From: Castanea sativa
Taxonomy: Eukaryota; Streptophyta; Magnoliopsida; Fagales; Fagaceae
DNA: 64,000 nt
NCBI RefSeq assembly: GCF_040712315.1
Contig: NC_134024.1
Coordinates: 28,015,158-28,079,157, forward strand
Direction: 5' to 3'
The notes beneath the pieces are model-generated. The model searched no databases. It was not told the DNA's origin and saw only the letters and a list, made by a program, of their open reading frames with translations. The translations under genes were made by a program, and so were the position numbers. Of the stretch, positions 35,931 through 47,898 are shown piece by piece; position 1 is the first letter of the stretch; the number at the start of each line of letters is the position of its first letter.

Positions 35931-37746
35931 TTGAAGAAGAAGTCAAAGAAGGTGGCTATTGATCTTTAGTTGGATTTATATATATATATAATGAATAGAA
36001 GAAGTCAAATATTTCGGCTGTGGTTTCTTTGCCTCTGGACTTATGCTATGCCGTGTTGTATATATTTATATATACATATTAGGATATTAGGATAGTTGTA
36101 AAGTTTTCTATGGTAGATATATATATAATATGGCTTGGTTGGGGTTATGTATATTAACTTAAACTCTAAAACTTTAGCTGCTGCCTTCTAGGTTCTGATA
36201 AATTACTTTGCATTAGTGCTATCATTAGTTCAGCAAAGTATTTTACTAGTGAGTCAATTCTTATAGTTTAGTAAAATTTATATTTCGTAGAGGATATTGA
36301 GTAATTTTCATAATTGATTATAGGTCCGATTTAAGAGTGTCTTGAGGCTCTTTGGAGATTATTTTGGCTGGACTTTCGAGTGATTTGAGTGCGGTAAGTA
36401 ATTATGCATAATATGCACAAGTTTTGTTCTTTAGGTTCTTAGAAGTTAAAGATTTTTAAAGTTATATTTTTAAGCTTACTTTTTTTTAAAAAGTTTATCA
36501 AAAAGCATTTTTTTACACTATTGAAAGAGAAATTTTAATTGGCTTTTAAATAATGTTTTAAAAGAAATTTCAAATTTTAAATAACGATTTGAATGTCCAA
36601 AACCCATTTAAAAGAAGATTTTTAACTAAACTATTTTATGAAAATAATTGAGTTTCAAAGTAAGTTTTCTAAAAAGATTTTTGTTCTTTAAATTGTTTCA
36701 AACCAACGATTTCGAAATCATATTCTTGTTTTTCAAATGGTATTTAAGACGTTCCTTTTAGCAAACTGGATTTTAAAACTTATTCAAGAATTGTAAAAAA
36801 CATTTATATAAACTCTTCAGTTCCTATTCGTTCCCTAAGAGAGTCAAGCATCTTTTGATTTATGTTTCAATTTGATATTGTGATATTTAATATATCTTTA
36901 TTGTTGGAACAATTGTTAATATTGAGAAAATTATTATATGTTGTATAAACTTTATTGTTTGAGATATGTGACTCAAAATGAGTGTTTTTTTAGAATTGAT
37001 CAGATATATATGTGTAAATCCGCTCACAGGATTGTATGTGAGAATATGTGTTGATCCCTCACCAGCAGGGGTTAGATGTTGGTATCCGCTCACAGGATTG
37101 TATGTGAGAATATGTGATGTGTATATGTGACACTGTGCTCTGATCAATTATTTGTATGTGTTTCCAAAATATTTTAAGATATGATTATATGTGTATTAAG
37201 TGATTCTTTACATGTTTTGAAAACTATATTGGATATTTTGAGTGAATTTGTGAAATCAAACTCGTGCTTTGCTTGACTCTATTCCGTTGTGTATTCTGTA
37301 TGATTACTTACTAGATGTGTGGCTCACCCCATCAATTAATATTTTTAGATTAAAGTATAGTTGGGAATTAGAACCTTTGGACCGCTTGTGAGGTGCAAGG
37401 TAGAGCGTGGAAGTTGTAGGCGGCTTCAGTGTTACTTGAAGACTCATTAAATTTTAGTTACCTTTGTTTTGTAGTTCACATTTTATATAATGGAGTTTAA
37501 CTTCAATTTGTGGAGTTTTGAAAAGATTATTAGTTATTATTATTTTTATTTTCCGCTTAGACTTCACAATATTTTGGAGATTATTATAAATTGTGGATTT
37601 TGTTTATTATAAGAGGTTTATCAGAAGCATTGTTTATTTGGAGTTTTATTGAATTAAGTTTAAATAAATTATGTTTATTGAGCTTATTAAGGTTAGCAAG
37701 TTAATCAGGTATCTAAATTCATGTTTCATGTATTTGGGTCTTGACA
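35254..37746 (+). repeat. 3' LTR of the inner chromovirus
   Basis: 2493 bp, near-identical to the 5' copy; preceded by the purine tract at 35240-35253 and followed by the GTTAC duplication. Confidence 0.93.
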
Positions 37747-37751
37747 GTTAC

Positions 37752-39270
37752 CCTCTCTTGTGGGTTGACGTTTTAGTAGACTCTACAGCCCGACACCAGT
37801 TGCTGAGTTTCATGGACACTCTCTCTAGTTACAACCAAATAAAGCTGGACGAGGTTGACCAAGAGAAGACCTCGTTTGTCACCAGCTAAGGCCTTTTTTA
37901 CTACAAGGTAATGCCGTTCAGGCTCAAGAACACAGGTGTAACATACCAAAGGCTCATGAATAGGATGTTTGCCCATCAGATTAGAAGAAACATCTAGGTC
38001 TACGTTGACAACATGCTTGTGAAAAGTTAGAAGGAGGAAGACCATTTGGACGATCTCAAGGAAACATTCAATACCCTAAACTCTTACAAAATGAAACTTA
38101 ATCCAAGCAAATGTGCTTTCTATGTGACAGCTAGAAAATTCCTAGGATTCATGGTATCTCAGAGGGGTATCGAAGTTAACACAGACAAGATCCAAGCCAT
38201 AATGGAGATGACACCCCCAAGGAATGTAAAAGAAGTGCAAAGACTCAACGGCAAGATAGTTGCGCTAAATAAGTTTATGTCAAGGGCAACGGATAAGTGC
38301 CTACCTTTCTTTCATACGCTGAAGAAGTCGTTCGAATGGATGGCCGAGTGTCAGCAAGCGTTTGATTTGAAGGTCTACCTTTCTTCCCTACCATTGCTAA
38401 GCCCCTTTAAACCAGGAGAAAAGTTGTTCCTTTACTTGGTAGTATCTCCAACTGCTGTTAGTCAGCCTTAGTTAGAGAAGAAGATAAGGTGCAGAAGCTT
38501 GTTTACTACACTAGCCGGGTGCTCTACGGCGCAGAGGAAAGGTACCTGCCATGGAGAAGCTTTCCTTTGCTTTGGTTATTGTGGCCCGTAAGCTCAAACC
38601 GTACTTCCAAGTTTACACGGTGGTCATCTTGACTAACAAGCCCCTAAGGCGAGTAATGAGTAATCTCGAAACCGCCAGATGAACGACACTATGGGCAATA
38701 GAAGTAAGCAAATTTGACATACAGTATAGGCCATGCACTACCCTCAAAGGAAAAGTAGTTGCTGACTTCCTCGCTGAGTTCACTAACATGGAAGGCCAAG
38801 GGGGCAAAAGAACATCCTCAGTGGAGTATACACACGGACGGGTAATCCAACAAATAGGCTGGTGGAGTAGGTATTGTATTTCGTTCTCCAGAAGGTGACG
38901 AGATTGAATGCATGGTTCATTTAGACTTCCCAACGACCAATAATGAAGCGGAGTATGAAGCTCTAATAGCAGGATTGGATCTTGCTAAAGCGGCAGGGGC
39001 CACGAGTGTTATTATTCATTGCGATTCCCAGATTGTCGTGAACCAAGTAAATGGTGATTATGAATGTAAACGTGAGAGGATGAAGAAATACCTAGAGCAG
39101 GAAAAGAGAAGGGTGGACGACCTACAGGCCAAAGTTATTCAAGTTCCAAGAGGAGAAAACGAGCAAGCCGACCGTCTTACCAAAGCCACATCAGCTAAAC
39201 ACATGGTCGTCCCTAGCAAGGTACTTTCCTTTATCCAGTCTTTGCCATTAATAGATTCCATCAATGTGTA
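37752..39270 (+). pseudogene. Tat reverse transcriptase (rest) and RNase H
   Basis: Continues the domain cut at 28039: LVDSTARHQLLSFMDTLSSYNQIKLDE, a stop, then YKVMPFRLKNTGVTYQRLMN, then VYVDNMLVKS. The catalytic YVDD-type motif reads YVDN, a change of an essential aspartate. The connection region (LNPSKCAFYVTARKFLGFMV) is open at 38046-38471. The RNase H part at 38912-39271 (TTNNEAEYEALIAGLDLAKA, HCDSQIVVNQVNG, RGENEQADRLTK) is the plant-type second RNase H seen in Tat elements. Several stops and frameshifts are present. Confidence 0.88.
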
Positions 39271-40366
39271 GGAGGTAAGTGTCGAAAGCAACTGGACCAC
39301 ACCTTTGGTCTCCTACTTGAAGAATGGCACCTTACCTGACAGTAGGAAGGCCGCAAGGAAGCTAAAGGTCCAAGCCACATGATTCGTCCTGATGAAGGAC
39401 ATCTTGTACAAGAGAAGCTTCTCCCGACCGTTCCTAAGATGCCTAAGCCCTACAGAAGTGGACTATGTCATGAGAGAAGTCCATGAGGGATTTGCGGAAA
39501 CCACTTAGGGTCACGGTCGTTAGTACACAAACTGATTTGAGCAAGATATTACTGGCCTACTATGCAGAAGGATGCCTAGGTGTATGTCAAAGCTTGTGAC
39601 AAGTGTCAGAGGTTCAGTAACATCATAAAGTAGTCAAAAGAAGAGCTCACCCCGATGACGACCCCATGGCCTTTCTCTCAATGGGGATTAGACATCATGG
39701 GCCCATTCCTAATAGTGATGAAACAATTAAAGTTCCTGGTAGTCGGCATAGACTACTTCATCAAATGGGTAAAAGCTGAAGCCTTGGCTACCATCACAGA
39801 GAAGAATGTGGGAAACTTTTTTTGGAAGAACATCATCTGCAGATATGGGATCCCTAGAGTTTTAGTCTCAGACAACGGGAAGCAGTTTGATAACAAATTT
39901 TTCAGGGACTTTTGCTTACAGCTGGGGATCAAAAACCATTACTCTTCCCCCGCCTACCTACAATCCAATGGACAGGTTGAGGTTATGAATCGATCCTTAC
40001 TTAAAATCATCAAGGTTCGGCTCAAGGGGGCAAAGGGTATATGGCCAGAAGAGTTGTCAAGCGTACTATGGGCATAAATGACTACTACTAGAACACCTAT
40101 TGAAGAGATGCCATTTTGACTAGCATACGGAAGCGAGGCGGTAATTCAAGTTGAGATTGGACTCACAAGCTACAGGGTGGACAATTATGATGAAGGAAAA
40201 AATGACGAGGCTATGCGTTTATAGCTTGACCTACTAGACGAAGTCAGGGAAATAGTTGAGCAGAGGCTAGCACAGTACCAAGATCTCATGGCCAAGCACT
40301 ACAACTCCAAGGTTAGACACAGAGATTTCCAAGTAGGAGACCTTGTCTTAAGGAAGGTGATGGTTG
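39271..40366 (+). pseudogene. Tat integrase
   Basis: The core frame at 39655-40077 has WGLDIMGPF (first Asp), VLVSDNGKQFDN (second Asp) and NGQVEVMNRSLLKI (Glu), the DDE triad of retroviral-type integrases. Upstream, a degenerate zinc-binding stretch ends CDKCQRFSN near 39597-39623. The frame reads on with stops to FQVGDLVLRKV at about 40330-40361 and is cut there by the solo-LTR insertion. Confidence 0.87.
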
Positions 40367-43098
40367 TGTTGACACCTCATTTTGCTATCCACATTTAACC
40401 TCACTTGGAGGGTAAATGGGTAATTTTGCCTTGAAAATATGCCCAAATGGGACCAAACCTTCTCTTCTGCAACTAGGGAAGTGGTAAGGAAGCTTCTTCA
40501 AGGTGGTCACCGATGTAGTGCTTGCCACAACATCTCTGATGCCAAAATCAGTATCAGGGTGGTTTGTTTTGAAAAAATAGAGCAATGTATGTAATAGACT
40601 GATAATAAACATTTAGTGTCTATGTTTTTACCTCCCCCTCATGCTTGTGAGGGCCTTATATATGTATATTCTCTTAGCTGTTGTGGCAGTTATTGGGGGC
40701 TTTAATGCCCCCCTTTTGGTAACGTCTCATGGTTAACGCTGTGAGCTTTAATGGCTTTCAACGGTCCATACAACTGTTCCTGTAAATGTTCAAGGCATTT
40801 ATTTTAACCGCATTGAATGATTTCCCTTTATCAGTAATGTGGTTCATGTCGTCAATGCAACCTTGCGACTTCGTCTGTTAAAGCTGCTTCATTGGTTTGG
40901 ATGACTTTGTCGGGAGAAGTTGAGTTCGTCAATCCCATCAGTGTCCATAAAGAGATAACTTGATAGAGAGAGGAGTTCTCATGAATTGTAGGTATATATA
41001 ATTCTCACAATTTCTCCTAGTTGTATCTTTTCCTGATTGTGAGTATTTAAAAATAGGTTGGATATAAGCCAACTATTAGAGTAAGTCACTTCAGCGCTTA
41101 TCTTGACAACTCATATCAAGATAAGTTTAAGTTTGAACTCAAATTTAAATTCACCTATTAGGTTATCAAGGTGGACTACTCATTGGCCATGGGTTATGGG
41201 TTGGGTCAAACCGACCCAATTTCTAAATACTAACAAAAAAATATTGAATTACATCTTGATAGATAATTAAGTTAAATAAAAAATTACAACATCTTGATTC
41301 TGGTCATTAGATCCTTAATCTCATTTCATCAAAATGATCTTGATGTTGTAAAGATCAAATCGGCTGGTTATAAGCCCTAATTGGACCACCAGATTGAAAG
41401 TTATCATCAAATCAAGTTATCATCAAATCAAGTTTTAATGACTGAGATGCACTATCACAAATTGAGTCCGACCATATGTGATTATGAACAATTGATTTCA
41501 ATTGGTTATATGTATAATCAATTTGAGATCAATGACGTGTCATAATTTGATTGATTAGGACTACATTTTATGGTAGGGTTGCATACACCTAATTAACTAG
41601 ATACTTAAACATTAATTATTCAATGAGTAATTTGTGTAATTATTTTTTAATTAGAGTAAATTTGGAATCAATTAAGTCTGAAATGAGAGTGATTGGAGCC
41701 ATTTAATGTTAATTGAGAGTTAATTTGGGACTTATCAATGTTAATTGTGTTGAAACCATTTTCTAACAAATGACCTCTGCTCACTATTTCATTGATATCT
41801 CTCAGAATATTTTGAATCTGTGAATGAAGTTAATTTTTCCAGAAACTAGACATCCAGGTCTTCAATTTGAGCACAAGAATGAGACAATTTCAATCAGAAT
41901 TGAGTCAGATATGGTTTTTCGAAATTGGCTCTACAGGCTGTTACAGCAGCTACGGGAAAATCGAATTTTGGCTTGCTCCTCACTCCTACAAATCTCTACA
42001 TTTAATACTCCAGATTTCCCCCAAGGCTAAAATAAGGTCTAGGTTCATGATTTTTTGTCAACCCTCATTAATGGCCTTCCATTCATATTTCCTCCACCAC
42101 TACTATATAAACTCACCTTCTCCTTCATTCCAGGACACACAGAAAAACCCCTTCTCTTCTCCTCTCTTGAGTTCTAAGAAGTTGAGTACTAGTAGTCTTG
42201 TCATATCTTGGTCTTCTTGAGACTCAAGGTATTGAGTGAGACTCACTCTTCCTCTCTTAACTCTTCTTTTCCTCCATCCTTAGGACCTCCCTCAAGAGTC
42301 TCCTCATCCACCATATGGATCTTGCATGAAGGTATAATCTCTTTCCCTAATTGTTTTTTTTTTTTTTGTATTGCCATGATGAGAGTTTAAGATTAAAGCA
42401 TGATAGTAATCATTTAAATTCCCTTGAATATGTTTGAATGTTCTTAATTGTTCTTATATGTTCTTCACATGTTCTTGTTTATTCATCACATGTTCATGCA
42501 TAACACTAGTTTTAATCTTAAATCCACATAAAAAATATGAAAAATATGTTTGTTTCATAATTCTTTCAAATCCTTGAATCTAGGATATCACCATGCACAC
42601 ACATTAAATTCAACATCCAAATTGATTGACATATTGGATGATGTGATATGAATGTTGGCCACCATAGTCTAGAAGACCGGTTTCACCAGGCAAGGTGGGT
42701 GCCTAACACCTTCCCACCTTGTAACATAGCCTCCGAATTTAGATCAAGGGTTAGTAGATCAAATGCGTATCCATGTAATTTTCAATTTTTAGATTGTAAC
42801 TAGGAAACAAAGCCATGTACTTTATCTTAGATTGTATCTAGGACCAAATCCATGTAATTTTCCTATGATCAATGTAAATACAATTGAAAATTAATAAAAT
42901 GAGAAATTTTTCAATTTTGGTTCTCTTAGTTTTTCAATAATTAAATAAGTGGCGACTTCATTGTAAAACCCTTGATCTAAAGGAGAAAATATAATCAGTC
43001 GAACCTCCATTTTGAGAGGCAATAACACGACTTCACCCATTCACGTGGGTTTGGCCCAACACACTCTATAAAACGGGCCGGGGGCGTGGTCTCTCACA
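40367..43098. mobile_element. solo LTR (2.7 kb) inserted in the Tat integrase tail
   Basis: Starts TGTTGACACCTCATTTTGC and ends GTGGTCTCTCACA, flanked by a perfect 5-bp duplication GGTTG (40362-40366, 43099-43103). Removing it and one duplication rejoins the integrase frame (RKVMVATRD). There is no coding region and no terminal direct repeat, so it looks like one LTR rather than a whole element. A TATATAA at 42114-42120, followed by a pyrimidine-rich stretch, sits where an LTR promoter and transcript start would be. The parent family is unknown. Confidence 0.75.
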
Positions 43099-43260
43099 GG
43101 TTGCCACAAGAGACACCTCTTAGGGAAAGCTCGGATCTAATTAGGAAGGGCCTTATAGAGTCACATCATGGTAGAGGAAATGCACTTATCACTTGGAGAC
43201 ATTAGATGGGCAAAAGTTACCTTATCCATGGAACGCCAAGCATCTCAGAAAGTACTACTA
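43099..43260 (+). pseudogene. C-terminal tail of Tat integrase, after the solo LTR
   Basis: Readable as ATRDTS, stop, GKLGSN, stop, EGPYRVTSW, then TYHLETLDGQKLPYPWNAKHLRKYY and a stop near 43258. This is the usual integrase tail of Tat elements and shows where pol ended before the insertion. Confidence 0.8.
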
Positions 43261-43485
43261 GTAGAAGACATCATGAAGGATGCTACTCCTCATTTTTAGT
43301 TTATTTCTTTTATTTCTTTTAGTCAACTCTTATCTATCATACCTTTTAAGCCCAAAGGGCTGAGTTTTATTTTTTTTGGAACAATTTTCTTCTTATGCAT
43401 GCATTTATTACAATAGGAGGAGTTATTCATATATAACCTGTGTATATGTTTGCCTCTACAAAATTGCATTCATAACTAAGTCCAC

Positions 43486-44066
43486 AAGTAGACCAGTGTA
43501 TTACTAAAGTCTACAAAGTGGTCGAATTTATCACTAAGTCCACAAATGGACGGGTTTATTACTAAAGTCTACAAAGTGGATGACTTTGTCACTACTAAGC
43601 TCAAAATTGGACGAGTATATTACTAAGTCCACAAAGTGGACGAATTTACTATAAAGTCCAAAAAGTGGACGAGCCCAAGAAGTGGACGACCTCATCTCTT
43701 GAGGACACCTTGAAAATTATATAGTCTACAAGTGGACGAATTTACTATAAAGTCCATAAAGTGGACGAGCCCACGAAGTGGACGACCTCATCCCTTGAGG
43801 ACACTTAGAAAATTATAGTCTCCAAGTGGAAAAATTTACTATAAAGTCCACAAAGTGGATGAGCCCACAAAGTGGATGACCTCATCCTATGAGGATACCT
43901 CGAAAATATTCAAGTCCACAAAGTGGACAAGTTCACTCCGCGAGGATACCTTGAGATTATTTAAGCCCACAAGTAAACCAATAAAGTGGATGAGTTCATT
44001 AATCAGCTTATAGGTGGACGAGTGCACCAAAGTGGACGGGTCCATTACCTCCCTTGAAGGACAAGT
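43486..44066. repeat. minisatellite in the 3' region of the Tat element
   Basis: The short motif AAGTGGACGA recurs many times. A higher-order unit of about 95 bp (TTTACTATAAAGTCCA, then AGTGGACGAGCCCA, then GACCTCATC, then TTGAGGACAC) repeats with starts near 43642, 43738 and 43832. Such tandem arrays between pol and the 3' LTR are common in Tat-type elements. Confidence 0.8.
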
Positions 44067-44252
44067 GCATTAGGGATAAATGAACACACACATCGAAAGA
44101 CAAAAAATCAACACATGCTAAAAGCGACAGATGTAAAATAATGCACCATAAATAAAGTTAAGGGTTTACAAACAACGCCCAAAACAAGAGGGTACTTGAT
44201 ACTATCTGAAAATAGGACCAAGTACATGCATTGTTGCTAAAAAATAAAAAGC

Positions 44253-46615
44253 TAAACTAACGGGTCTTGGACGCTCTTGGCCAAAGGGTCCTCGTCAGCT
44301 TTAGGGGGAGGGTCCTGGGCAGAAGGGTTCTCAACATCTTTGGCTTCAGTGGACTGGATCAAGGGAGCGGTGGGGTTCTCTACAATAGGCTGAGACAGAA
44401 CAACTCCATCATTTTTGTCCTATTCTGATTGAGTGGAGTCATCGTTCTCCTCAAGGACGGTGTCGCCAGTTGGGGTGGAAGGCAGGGGGTCGTCCATGGT
44501 GACCTTGGATAAATCCAAGTGTGGGTAGACGAACTTGACCTGCTTCAGGCAATCCTCAAACCCGTCACCATAATAGATGGCGCAGACATCGATAAAAGGC
44601 TGAGAAGCCTTGAATTCCGTTACGACGTCAGCCTTGGCCGTCACGACTTGTCCTAGAAGAGCCGCCAGCTCCTTTTCTACAACCGCCTTAGCCTCTTGTT
44701 CTTCTTCCCGCTGATGGGTCTCTGCCTTCTAGCTTTTTTTCTAGCTCCGTCACCTTCTTATTGAGAGTACAAAGGGCGTCTTTGTACTGGTCATGTTCAT
44801 TAGTCAGCATTTCATTGTGCTTCCTAAGGCGAGTGATCACCCCTTCCTTAGTGACGCACCTCTCTTACAGGGCTTTCATGCGTACTAGGGCCTGAAAATG
44901 AATTATAATCATCAGCCAACGAATAAGCAAAGGGGTAAGAAAGTTTGAGAAAAACATACCCTTGAGAGGTTGAAGAGGCCTGATGCCCCCAAGTCCTTTA
45001 TCTCATGTTTAGCACACAGTTCCACATCTGTCTCCTTGATGATTGATTTGACCATTTCAACGGCATAGCCTTTGTGCATAAGAAGACGACGGGTTCCCTC
45101 ACTGACGAGGCAGGTTCCCTTCATCAAGCCCTTACCAGCTCCATGAGTGGGCATAGGAGGTATAGACTTCTTCTGCTTCACGTCACCAATGGTAATGCCC
45201 GTCCCTTTCTTCAGAGGACGATCATCCTTCCCTTCACTCTTCCTTTTGGGGACCCTCTTGGTGACGTCCTTAGGAGTAGATGAGGAAGCTCCGTCCTTCT
45301 CCTTCTTCTTCTTGTTCGCAATAGCTACCCTCACCAAGGCCGTTTGCCTCACTACCTCCATTTCTGCAAAGGACAAGAGACGAATGTTAGAGAGGAAGAC
45401 GTCGATAAAGACGACAGGAAGAAAGAAATAAGAAATATTACTTACGTCAATAAGAGTAAGAGTCCAATCTATGAGCTACAAGGGTCGGCTCGGTACCACC
45501 ATAGAAAGCGTGCAAAGTGTCAAGGGTAATTATGTCTTGACACCTACATTTGTCGAGGGGAATCTCTAGAACCCAAAGGATAAAGGCTTCCTGCTCACCT
45601 GTAATGTGTGGGCGGACGCTGTCTGGATAATAGAGCAAGCTGACGACATTAAAACCATAAATCAACATATATGCGATATAAGTTAGATGCCCAAAAGAAA
45701 AGTGGATGACATTATAAGACATATAGATGGTACTAAACTTAAATCTTTGACGATGCCCCAAGTATTGTTAAAACCATAAGGCATCGTCACCTACTCATCT
45801 TGACGGCACACTTAATTCGTCCTTTGAACAAAAAAGTATTTACTCTTCCAATTTCTATTTGAGTCGGGCATTTCTGACACCAGCTTAAGTGCCTTCTGCC
45901 TCGCTACAAAATGGTATATACCCTTGGACAAGGAGATATGTTGGGGTTTGTAGCACCAAAAGAACTCGTCCAAGGTTAATTGATGGTTCCCTTCACTAAG
46001 ACAACCCCAGATGACCTCGGCCCCTATAAATATCCTCTAAGCATTTGGGGCAATTTGATTGACGGACAGACTAATGTAGGTGGCCAATTAACGATTTAGT
46101 GCCGTTAAAGGAAGCCTTAATCTAGCCGCAAACATGGCATGATACATGTCGACGTCTGCAGTCCTACTAGAGTAGCATTTTTCATACTTCCGAAGTAGAC
46201 AGATTGGGATGTTATCAGGAATTTGGAAACGGTCCCTCAAGCCATTGAATATTTTGGTCATCATTGTCGGGTAGAAGTCATTCACTGTTCAGATCTTGGG
46301 GAGAATAAAGGGACGAGTATAACCATCACCAGGGCTTCTAGAGCTTCCTTCCATAGGAGCTCCCTCGTCGCCACTACCTTCGCCCCCGTCATCTTCTCCC
46401 ACGTCCACTTTAACCTCTCCTCTCTCATCACCCTCCACTTCCTCACCTTCCTCTCTTACTTAACACTCCAGTTCATCGTCAGCAGAATGGGCGGACGACT
46501 CCCTCTTTGATGACCCTAAGAAGCCCTCCTCAGGCTCATGACCTGATAGGAAAACTTCGTCGTAGCCCACTCCCTCATGGACTGACGACTGCTCATTCGT
46601 CGCTTCTCTAGACAT
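44253..46615 (-). pseudogene. antisense extra ORF of the Tat element, apparently spliced (plant-transposon type)
   Basis: Read from ATG 46615 (MSREATNEQSSVHEG), an acidic N-terminal region is followed by a conserved-looking block (MTKIFNGLRDRFQIPDNIPI; YHAMFAARLRLPL; KALKLVSEMPDSNRNWKSKYFF). A Lys-rich segment (KKKKEKDGASSSTPKDVTKR) comes next, and a charged, helix-prone C-terminal part ends at TAG 44253. Two introns look real: 45364-45445 (donor GTAAGT, acceptor TTTGCAG) and 44892-44959 (donor GTATGT, acceptor TTTTCAG). Stops and frameshifts mean this copy is dead. Antisense extra ORFs downstream of integrase are known from Tat elements; their function is unknown. Confidence 0.7.
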
Positions 46616-47099
46616 CTATTTACCTACAAGCGATGGAGGCATTCTAAGAACCTAAGTTAATGATCTCTTTAAAATTAACAACTAACTAGGATAATGAAAA
46701 CAAATGATAAGTAAAAGGACTTACTTAATTAGTAGACGGTTCCTTGAGAGGTGACGGTTTTAGCAAACTAATGGCAGTAAAGGTGATGACACTAGCAAGT
46801 TGATGGGCGCAAGGTAAATCAAAATGATGAGTTCTCTCTTAGAATTAGAGAAGATGAAATAAGAGAAATGAGGGGAGGGGATGAGATATATATATGAGGT
46901 GAAAGATGCATGGAAGACGAAGCGACGCCTTTGTTCAGAAACAAGGCCAACCAGTCTATGCCACGTGTCCTAAGCATTAAATGATGGCTGCTCAAGAAAC
47001 CATCAATGAACGCGCCATTTTTCAAACAAATGAAAAGGTACAAATCAAACTCCATAACCTGTCAGTTGAAGCTGACGAAGCTATGAAGTAGGGGGCAGC

Positions 47100-47749
47100 T
47101 GATAAGGGTAATTTTGGAAAGGTATCAAACTCGCTCGCAAAGGATGAAATCGCCGAGTTCAGTAAACTCGTCAGCCATGCCATGCACTTGATAATGAAGA
47201 CGATGTCTACACACCCAAAGCCGATGACTCCGATCTTGACCTGTTGACTCGTCTTCCAAGCAGATGGCATTTTGGACCTGACGACTTGAACATATAGACA
47301 AGATGGGAAGCTGAAGTTGACAGGAACAAAGAGGCTCCTAACAGACCTAACATGACTTTGCTTGGACTTCATGAATTGGTATAAATGGAAACATTTTGTG
47401 CCCCATGAATAACCCTAATTGAAAAGATCTCTACAAGGAAAGAGTCCCATAAGATACGCACATTAATAAGAATCCTCTCTATAAAGAAAGATCTTCTCTG
47501 CCAAGGAATGGATGTCAACTCTACACTACTATAAAAACTCCAAAACCCTCACAAACCAAGGTACGCATAATTCACCCTAACTCTGGCATTCTAGAGTTGT
47601 GAAAAGTTCTTTAACTTGACCGTCAAAGGTATTTGGCTGGTACCACACCGGTACTCTTTGTAGGTTCTTCTTCTCCCCTTTGTGTTGTGTAAGTCTTGTT
47701 TGGAGCACGTGAGGACCGTGTAGCTTACTGACGATTTTTGGCATCATCA
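47100..47749 (+). repeat. 3' LTR of the Tat element
   Basis: 650 bp, preceded by a purine-rich GTAGGGGGCAGC tract. Differs from the 5' copy at roughly one position in ten by eye. Confidence 0.88.
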
Positions 47750-47898
47750 TAAATAACTATGTAGTGAGCTCTAGGACTTGTCAAACATATCATTAGACCT
47801 GACAAATTAGATTTTTAACTTAGAGTAAACATGGGTTGACCCAACCCAGCCGAAAGCCTTTTTTTCTTTTAAACTTTTTTTTTAAGGATAATGGGATA

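Larger units (their letters stand above)
28040..37746 (+). mobile_element. Ty3/gypsy chromovirus (Tekay/Del-like) nested in the Tat element
   Basis: 9707 bp. LTRs at 28040-30538 (2499 bp) and 35254-37746 (2493 bp) start TGTAATACCCCACATAA and end CTGACA/TTGACA. A perfect target duplication, GTTAC, flanks it (28035-28039, 37747-37751). The primer-binding site TGGTATCAGAGC (30543-30554) matches initiator tRNA-Met type, and a purine tract TAAGAGGGGAAGAG (35240-35253) abuts the 3' LTR. The LTRs look about 99% identical by eye, differing mostly in AT-microsatellite length and about twenty small changes, so it is much younger than its host. Long LTRs, the gag start and a C-terminal chromodomain-like tail point to Tekay/Del. 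Confidence 0.93.
24895..47749 (+). mobile_element. Ty3/gypsy retrotransposon, Tat lineage, with two nested insertions
   Basis: The LTRs start TGATAAGGGTAATTTTGG and end TTTTTGGCATCATCA (24895-25545 and 47100-47749). By eye about nine in ten positions match, so this is the oldest layer. Flanking pentamers TGAAT (24890-24894) and TAAAT (47750-47754) differ at one base. The order gag, protease, reverse transcriptase, RNase H, integrase and the Tat-type integrase phrase WGLDIMGPF support the lineage. Insertions at 28040-37746 and 40367-43098 interrupt pol; without them and their target duplications the element is about 10.4 kb. It also has an antisense ORF and a minisatellite downstream of pol. 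Many stops and frameshifts show it is dead. Confidence 0.88.

Noticed and set aside
42030..42390. Open frames in the 2.7 kb solo LTR as a gene
   Set aside because: They are short, overlapping and located around the presumed LTR transcript leader; no domain is recognisable.
43486..44066. A CRISPR-like array
   Set aside because: Repeats are tandem with no unique spacers, lie inside a plant retrotransposon, and the genome is eukaryotic.
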